Source of the DNA: Sepioteuthis lessoniana
Lineage: Eukaryota > Mollusca > Cephalopoda > Myopsida > Loliginidae
Length of the DNA stretch: 64,000 bases
Reading direction: 5' to 3'
Assembly: GCA_963585895.1 (NCBI GenBank)
Contig: OY757939.1
Location: 40,496,589 to 40,560,588 of the forward strand
This document shows positions 58,590 through 64,000 of this stretch, piece after piece. The position numbers and the translations under genes were made by a program. The notes beneath the pieces are model-generated. The model searched no databases, was not told where the DNA came from, and worked only from the letters and a program-made list of their open reading frames with translations. How positions within the stretch are numbered: the stretch's first letter is position 1; the number at the start of each line of letters is the position of its first letter.

Positions 58590-59680
58590 CACTTCCTTGT
58601 TCTCTTGCAACTTTACCAAGGCCTTTGATTCCATTCACTGAGAGAAGATGGAACAAATCCTACTAGCATACGGCCTACCAAAAGAGATCGTCGCTGCAAT
58701 AACGATTCTCTATAGAAACACCAAAGTGAAAGTACGTTCACCGGATGGAGACACAGAATACTTCGGCATTATAGCAGGAGTACTACAAGGGGACACGCTA
58801 GCCCCATACCTCTTTATCATCTGTCTAGACTATGTGCTTAGAACATCGATTGATAAAATCAAAGAAAACAGCTGACAAAGAAAAGAATCAGAATGTACCC
58901 CGCAAAAACAATTACCGACGCCGACTACGCCGATGGCATAGCGATTCTGGCAAATACACCCAACCAAGCCGAACACTACCGCATAGTTTGGAACGAGCCG
59001 CCGCAGGCATCGGCCCCCATGTCAATGCACACAAAACTGAATACACGTGCTTTAATCAAACGTGCGACATTTCCACACAAGACGGAACCTCTCTGAAACT
59101 GGTAGACAAGTTCACCTACCTAGGAAGCAATGTCTCATAACCCGAAAAAGACAACAACACGCGGCTAACGAAGACATGGACAGCTATCGATAAGCTATCG
59201 ATCATATGGAAGTCGGACCTGATCGATAAAATGAAACGCAGTTACTTCCAGGCAGCGGTCGTGTCGATACTGCTATATGGATGCACTACTTGGACGCTAA
59301 CAAAACGGCTGGAGAAAAAAGCTAGACGGCAATTACACAAGAATGTTGAGAGCAATACTGAACAGGTCCTGGGGGCAACACACCACAAAACACCAACTAT
59401 ACGGCCACCTACCTCCCATCACGAAAACTATACAAGTTAGACGAACCAGACATGCAGGACAATGCTGGAGAAGCAGGGACGAGCTCATAAGTGATGTACT
59501 CCTATGGACCCCCACATATGGCCGGGCAAAAGTAGGACGAACAGCCCGAACATACATACAGCAGCTATGTGAGGATACGGTATGTAGCCCTGAAGACCTT
59601 CCAAGGCGATGAACGATAGGGAGAAGTTGCGAGAGAGGGTCAGGGATATCCGTGCAAGCGGCACGACATGATGATTATAT
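58590..59680 (+). pseudogene. Non-LTR retrotransposon RT with mutated active site
   Basis: Plus-strand RT and C-terminal region. CNFTKAFDSIH (58,607) is palm motif A, with Asn where the metal-binding Asp is expected. MEQILLAYGLPKEIV and GVLQGDTLAPYLFIICLDYV follow. After a frameshift comes DADYADGIAILANTP (58,915-58,960), in which the usual YADD reads YADG. KLVDKFTYLGSNVS, QAAVVSILLYGCTTWTLTKR and RRTRHAGQCWRSRDELISDV follow in shifting frames to about 59,612. The last part before the (TA)n tail is cacgacatgatgattatata. Two catalytic Asp changes and at least three frame breaks mean no activity. The same family's 3' end is at 46.0-46.3 kb. Confidence 0.75.
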
Positions 59681-59770
59681 ATATATATATATATAGCGGT
59701 ACAAGGAACACTACAACCTTCTTTTTGTTCACTTCTCTTGAAGAAAATATTTGAAAATTTTGATGTACTA

Positions 59771-59842
59771 GATACCCTGCCCTTATCAGCCGCCAACCAG
59801 GGTGATAACACCCTGGTTGGCAGCTGATGAGGGCAGGGTATC
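59771..59842. repeat. Inverted repeat with 34-bp arms
   Basis: Arms 59,771-59,804 and 59,809-59,842 around an ATAA loop, 32 of 34 positions pairing, one of the two exceptions being a G-T pair. The arm begins gataccctgcccttatcagc. It sits inside one unit of the cluster. Confidence 0.85.
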
Positions 59843-59997
59843 GCACGTGCTTTCACGCGTTGTATGATGAAAATTATATATATATATATATTAAAGCAGT
59901 ATAAGGAACAATACAAACTTCTTTTTGTGAGAATTAATTTTTATTTATTGCGGACTTTTTTCCCTCATCTTGGTAGGTTTTGTGTTGTTTCTTCTTT

Positions 59998-60050
59998 CAC
60001 AACGTTTCGGCCAAATTTCACCTCTGGCCTTCTTCAGGTGATTTACCGCG
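59998..60050 (-). ncRNA. Possible degenerate hammerhead-like motif
   Basis: Minus strand: CTGAAGA (60,031-60,037; position 7 of the hammerhead core tolerates any base), a stem GGCC / GGCC, then GAAAC (60,004-60,008) and GTTG. Stem II has a long loop and I find no convincing stem I, so it may be an eroded or unrelated motif. A partial second copy (tttcggccaaatttca) is at 60,123-60,138. Confidence 0.25.
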
Positions 60051-60269
60051 ACCTCGGATAGGAATGCTGAGTCTTGTAACCGTATCCCCAGTAATTACTG
60101 CCTTACATAGTTGTCTATCTTAGTTTCGGCCAAATTTCAGTAATTCTCAGATTAAGAAGCCTCATCTCAAAATGATTCCAATTAAAGACAATTACAAAAA
60201 AAAAAACAAAAAAAATAAACTTCTTTTTCTTCACTTTCCTTGACGAAAATATTTGAAACTTTTGATATG

Positions 60270-60322
<53 letters not shown>

Positions 60323-60512
60323 CGGTATAAGGAACAATACAAACTTCTTCTTGTTCACTGTTCTTGACGAAAATATTTGCAAATTTTACTGTACTATATA
60401 TATATAATAGCGGCATAAGGAAAAATGCAAACTTCCTTTTGTTCACTTCTCTTGACGAAAATATTTGAAACTTTTGATGTACAAGATCCAAATGTTATAT
60501 AGCGGTATAAGG

Positions 60513-61470
60513 AACGAATATACATGGTTATAAAGATATAACTTACATACTTTATTTTTCTCTGAAGGTGTCAAAGCTTCTGTTGTGTGAGAGAGACGGA
60601 GGGACGCAGAGGGAGACGAAGACAGACTGTTATACTGACCTATAACTTCTTCTCTTGACCATATCACGCTGTGTTATCTTCAAAGCCTCACTTAGCACTT
60701 CTGCTTCTCGGCTGGAGGTACTCAACCAGAGGCTCTCTGTGGGTCTTTGGCTCCTAGCAACTCGCGGTCTCTCTCGTGACTGACCGCTTTATTCTCGACG
60801 AGAGCTCAGACTGCAAGACTGAGACTCACACTGTCTGTATCTCATGTGGGCATCTGCATACATCTTTTCATAACACCCACTCATTTCCGCTCAACCACGT
60901 GACTGGTTCCGCTTATTTTCACAGGTGCGTCAAGGGTCAATATGCAACGCAAATCCCGACAAAGGAATTCTGCTGGGATTGGATGACGAGGTTTAAAGAA
61001 GCTGTAATTACATCAAAGCACCACAAGATTTAAATAGTTTCGAAGAATACCCTAATTTTGTCCGTTCTAAGTCCTTTACGTTGCTAGAGTATCACCTTAA
61101 ACCCTTCTATTATCAAACTATCTGTCGATTGTGACTGCATCAAAAGCCGGTGTTCTCTTTTAACTGCAATAAATTCCAGAGGCTGACATAAATTGATATC
61201 CTGAAGCGACGGTGATTTGCTTTCGACTAGTCTCCTAAATTCGGAATCTTTGATGGATGGCACTTTTAATGAGAATCTTTAATCTCAGAATTCCAGAAAC
61301 TATTGCTGATCTATATTTTATTAATACGTTTGTTGGTACTTATTTACCTACCTACTTATCATTTGTGTGTGTCATATTTCCATTCGTAAATATTAAGGTT
61401 GTGTCGGCTGCTTTTGTGAAAATAAACGTTTTAAGAGGACGAAGAAAAGATAGGGAACAGGTGGAAGATT
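60513..61470. other. Unassigned; possible second LTR-like block
   Basis: 60,513-60,925 shares with the solo LTR at 43.4 kb the features tactttattt, tgtgtgagag, then t(a)actgacc, and a ttatttt(c/a)aca end, so it may be a related LTR. No target duplication was found. 61,035-61,130 carries the dispersed block also seen at 57.4 kb. Confidence 0.3.
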
Positions 61471-61472
61471 AT

Positions 61473-61705
61473 AAGTTGGTGGCCATAATCGATGGTGACC
61501 CAAAGGCCCCCATTTTCAATAGCTACTAGACCTAGCAATCCCTGGATTACTCCACTTTACCTTTGATCCTTACCTTATAATGCTGAGTGTTAAGCAAGGC
61601 AGCATCAAGTACCATTTTTGAGTCTTTGTTATGACTCGACCTGGGATTGAACCCCAGTCTTCCGGACCCTTGGCGAACACTCTACTCATTAGGCCAATGC
61701 CCCGG
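61473..61705 (-). mobile_element. SINE family A, fused to the composite arm
   Basis: Minus-strand copy with a deletion in the middle (cctagcaatccctggattac). The tRNA-like head ends tactcattaggccaatgccc at 61,700 and is followed by the same arm as the copy at 45.45 kb. Confidence 0.8.
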
Positions 61706-61870
61706 AGAATTATAAGAAACTTAATTTCACCCATGCAAACAAAACCTTAAAATAATTACAAAATGATTGATTTATCAATAAGAGGATGTGTTGAAAAGTT
61801 CTCGACTCAGCCTAGAAGGGAAGGACCTATAGACATAAAATGTGCATGTTTTTCTTCATATTAATCCGGT
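61706..61870 (+). repeat. Composite repeat arm, copy 2
   Basis: ttataagaaacttaatttca, cccatgcaaacaaaacctta, gtgttgaaaagttctcgact, cagcctagaagggaaggacc and tatagacataaaatgtgcat, inverted relative to 45,290-45,450. The block around ttgaaaagttctcgac resembles a mariner-type terminal repeat, which is a guess. Confidence 0.6.
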
Positions 61871-61879
61871 GGTTTAACG

Positions 61880-62285
61880 GACTTGCACAACCCCTGTCAG
61901 CTAACCGTACCCCCAGCAGAGTGATAAGTCCCCCCACCAAAAAAAAAAAATGGTGTCTTGGGCATGACACCTAACTGCAGTTGGTGGTGAGGCTCCACTT
62001 CTTGAAAATCTGGTGAGTGTAAAGATCTGAGGAGTATGGATTACTCCTTCATTGCTATTACTCCCAGGTCCACTCTGACCCAGAGTGGTAGTATCTTTCA
62101 GGGTTCTATATATGAGAGAAATAGATCTGTTCAAAATTATTCGTATTCGACTGGACCATGTACAAAAAGAAAAAAATACTCAAAAGAAACAACGACACAA
62201 AATATAAATATGAATGTGATTTCCAAACCTCTCGGCATAAAATAATCCTAGACGGGTTGACAAGCCATTGCAATCAGTTAATGCA
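61880..62285 (+). mobile_element. M element copy 8
   Basis: Head: cccagcagagtgataagtcc, gtcttgggcatgacacctaa, cccaggtccactctgaccca and gggttctatatatgagagaa. Core: tattcgtattcgactggacc, atgtacaaaaagaaaaaaat. End: aataatcctagacgggttga, caagccattgcaatcagtta, as in copies 4 and 6. Confidence 0.65.
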
Positions 62286-62443
62286 CATGTCACTATCTCT
62301 TAACATCCGAATTTGTGCAGACCAATTGCATATAATAACTGCCTTCCCTGGCTCTGAGACTCATCCATTGACCTAGTAAGGCATTGTATGAAAAAGAACC
62401 AAAATATAGTAACGTGAAATAATATATATAATATATTAATATA

Positions 62444-63100
62444 ATGAAGAGAACGTTAGCTGAAATAAAAAAGATGGATACTAAAGTTAGGAAACTAATG
62501 ATCTGCCAGAGAATGCATCACCCAAGAGTAGATATTGAACATCTCTACATCAAGAGAGAAAATGGTGGAAGAGGATTAATCCAACTAGAATTGACCAACA
62601 AAACAACCACAACAAGATTACTGAAATACTTAGACACTACAACAGATTGAACGCTACAGTTAGTAAACATACGAGACGCAAAAGGAAAAGTATTCAATTC
62701 GTAAAGAAAGTAATAAATTTACTAATCAATTTGACCTTACACTGAAAGAATTAGACATAAAAATTAAAACAATTTAAGCCGCAAAAACATAAAGAAAGAA
62801 GCGGAAACACAAGGAATAAATCAATAAAAAACGCCTGGGAACAAAAACCCTAATATGGACGATACACATAAAGAATTAGAAACACTGAGATTGATATAGT
62901 AAAGATTTATCGACAGCTGAGAAACGCTGGACTGAAGGTAGAGACAGAGGGGTTAATACTTGCTGCACAAGACCAGAACAGACCAACTAGAAACAATCAG
63001 GCAATTATAATAAAAAACGAATGAAACCCAATATGTTGATTGTGCGAATCAGTTGACCACTCAGTGACCGATTGCCTAATCCTAACACTCACTGAATGAA
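62444..63100 (+). pseudogene. R4/Dong-like element fragment
   Basis: EIKKMDTKVRKLMICQRMHH followed by PRVDIEHLYIKRENGGRGL aligns, in the same spacing, with LKQMDQRTRKLMNMHKALHP and DNVDRLYVSRKEGGREL of the element at 52.1 kb. Beyond the stop at 62,650 weak matches continue (a Cys/His block, CANQLTTQ-like, near 63,045-63,090, where the zinc knuckle is expected). It is older and more decayed than the 51-53-kb copy and lacks RT and endonuclease cores. Confidence 0.6.
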
Positions 63101-63104
63101 AATT

Positions 63105-63845
63105 GTGGTTTGTTTGGATTTTACGGCATATCAACCTTTATATGTTATTTAATGCCAAATCCATTTTTATACAAATAAACAATTTCAAACAATTCAGTCT
63201 AGAATAAGTACTCAGTTTATTTGTCAAAAACATTTCTATTTGAAACTATTCAGTTTAGTCAAACAGTTGTAATTCAAACAATTCAGTTTAGTATGAGTAT
63301 AGTTTTTGTTTAAATACAGTTAAATGTCAAAACATTTCAATTTCAAATAATTCAGTTAAGCATAAGCACACAGTTTAATTGTCAAAAATATTTCTTTTTC
63401 AAGCCATTCAGTTTGGTCAAACAGTTCTAATTCAAACAATTCAGTTTAGTATAAGTATAGTTTTTGTCAAAAACTTTCTATTTAAAACAATTCAGTTCAG
63501 TGTAAGTACAGTTTAAATGTCAAAAACAGTTCGTTTTCCTACAATTCTGTTTACCATAAGTACGTAGTTTAAATGTCAAAACAGTTCTATTTCAAGCAAT
63601 TCAGTTTAGCATAAGTACGTATTTTAGTTCTACTTGACCAAGAGATAGGAACCTATCAGGTGCTACCATTCTGGGTCAGAGTGGACCTGGGAGCGATGGC
63701 AATGAAGTGGGTACTCCGTATTTTTCAAAGCTCCAGTATTACAGGAACCTTAGCATCAAATTGCTTAGTGTCACATCCAGGACACTCGTGGTGGGGGTAT
63801 TACCCCTTTGCAGAGATGCAGTCGGTGTATTCTACAGTCTGAAAT
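63105..63845 (-). mobile_element. M element copy 9 with minisatellite core
   Basis: Minus-strand copy. Tail at 63,105-63,170 (ttacggcatatcaaccttta, tatgttatttaatgccaaat). The core at 63,170-63,625 holds roughly ten 40-60-bp units with ttcaaacaattcagttta, gtataagtatag and tgtcaaaaac motifs. Head at 63,630-63,840 (cctatcaggtgctaccattc, gggtcagagtggacctggga, caatgaagtgggtactccgt, tcggtgtattctacagt). It has the same layout as copy 1. Confidence 0.75.
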
Positions 63846-63942
63846 CTGGGATTTTGCTATGCAAATGGATGGAAAAATAAAGAGCAGCAGACCAAATATA
63901 ATGGTTAAGGACTAGAAAGAAAAACATACAAATTTATATCAG

Positions 63943-64000
63943 TCCAGTTGATTGGGGCTGTAAAATACGCTGATTGCACCTCTGCAGAGGGGTAAGACCA
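63943..64000 (+). mobile_element. M element copy 10, cut by the window end
   Basis: ccagttgattggggctgtaa, then cacctctgcagaggggtaag, the start of an M head in plus orientation, about 100 bp after the minus-strand copy 9. Confidence 0.7.

Larger units (their letters stand above)
59693..60512. repeat. Cluster of about 90-100-bp units with (TA)n spacers
   Basis: The block gcggtataaggaacaatac, aaacttctttttgttcactt, cttgacgaaaatatttgaaa, cttttgatgtac starts at about 59,696, 60,321 and 60,410, with partial copies at 59,895, 60,218 and 60,499. Units are separated by (TA)n. On the minus strand the units stay open in one or other frame and give similar peptides, but no known family is evident. Confidence 0.6.

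Noticed and set aside
59809-59870. CTGATGAGGGC as a hammerhead core
   Set aside because: No GAAA at the required place and no stem II; it is part of the long palindrome.

Overview
This 64 kb window is AT-rich, repeat-dominated eukaryotic DNA from an animal nucleus. No confident host protein-coding exon, rRNA or functional tRNA gene was found. The mixture of tRNA-derived SINE families, Penelope-like elements, a REL-endonuclease non-LTR retrotransposon flanked by (TAA)n, decayed DD34D/DD34E/DD37D transposons, long (TA)n tracts and a large satellite is typical of a lophotrochozoan genome. A mollusc, and among molluscs a cephalopod such as an octopus, is my best guess; this is inference from repeat style only. 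Every recognisable coding sequence belongs to a mobile element and every one is broken by stops, frameshifts or deletions.

Layout. 1-12.2 kb: AT-rich DNA with scattered SINEs (families here called A, B and C), microsatellites and two copies of a composite repeat here called M. 12.26-15.85 kb: an LTR element with two LTRs, a primer-binding-site-like sequence, a polypurine tract and no recognisable gag or pol, inserted in the left edge of a satellite. 15.85-34.5 kb: about 18 kb of an 87-bp satellite (roughly 208 monomers, about 25% GC), with two adjacent, nearly identical 5,271-bp higher-order copies and an older 2,688-bp duplication. Its right edge grades into the interior of an M element and then inverts. 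34.5-41.3 kb: M remnant, MITE, (TA)n and (GA)n tracts, two divergent hammerhead-ribozyme-like motifs, a CpG-richer stretch with 176-bp tandem units and a Penelope-like GIY-YIG fragment. 41.3-53.2 kb: a cluster of decayed DNA transposons (mariner DD34D, Tc1 DD34E, two maT-like DD37D derivatives), a solo-LTR candidate inside the Tc1 copy, three non-LTR retrotransposon fragments, a second Penelope fragment and several SINEs. 53.2-64 kb: M elements with nested SINEs, another non-LTR retrotransposon with a ruined active site, a cluster of repeats with a 34-bp-arm hairpin, and M copies carrying a different minisatellite.

How the parts relate. The M elements link much of the window. They have a conserved head containing the palindrome CCTCTGCAGAGG, a variable tandem-repeat core, and a conserved tail that can fold into a stem-loop and is shared with SINE family C. 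The core of one M copy (56.25-56.52 kb) resembles the monomer of the big satellite. The most interesting reading of the window is therefore a dispersed element whose internal tandem core seeded an 18-kb satellite, which was then expanded by higher-order duplication and invaded at its edge by an LTR element and a SINE.
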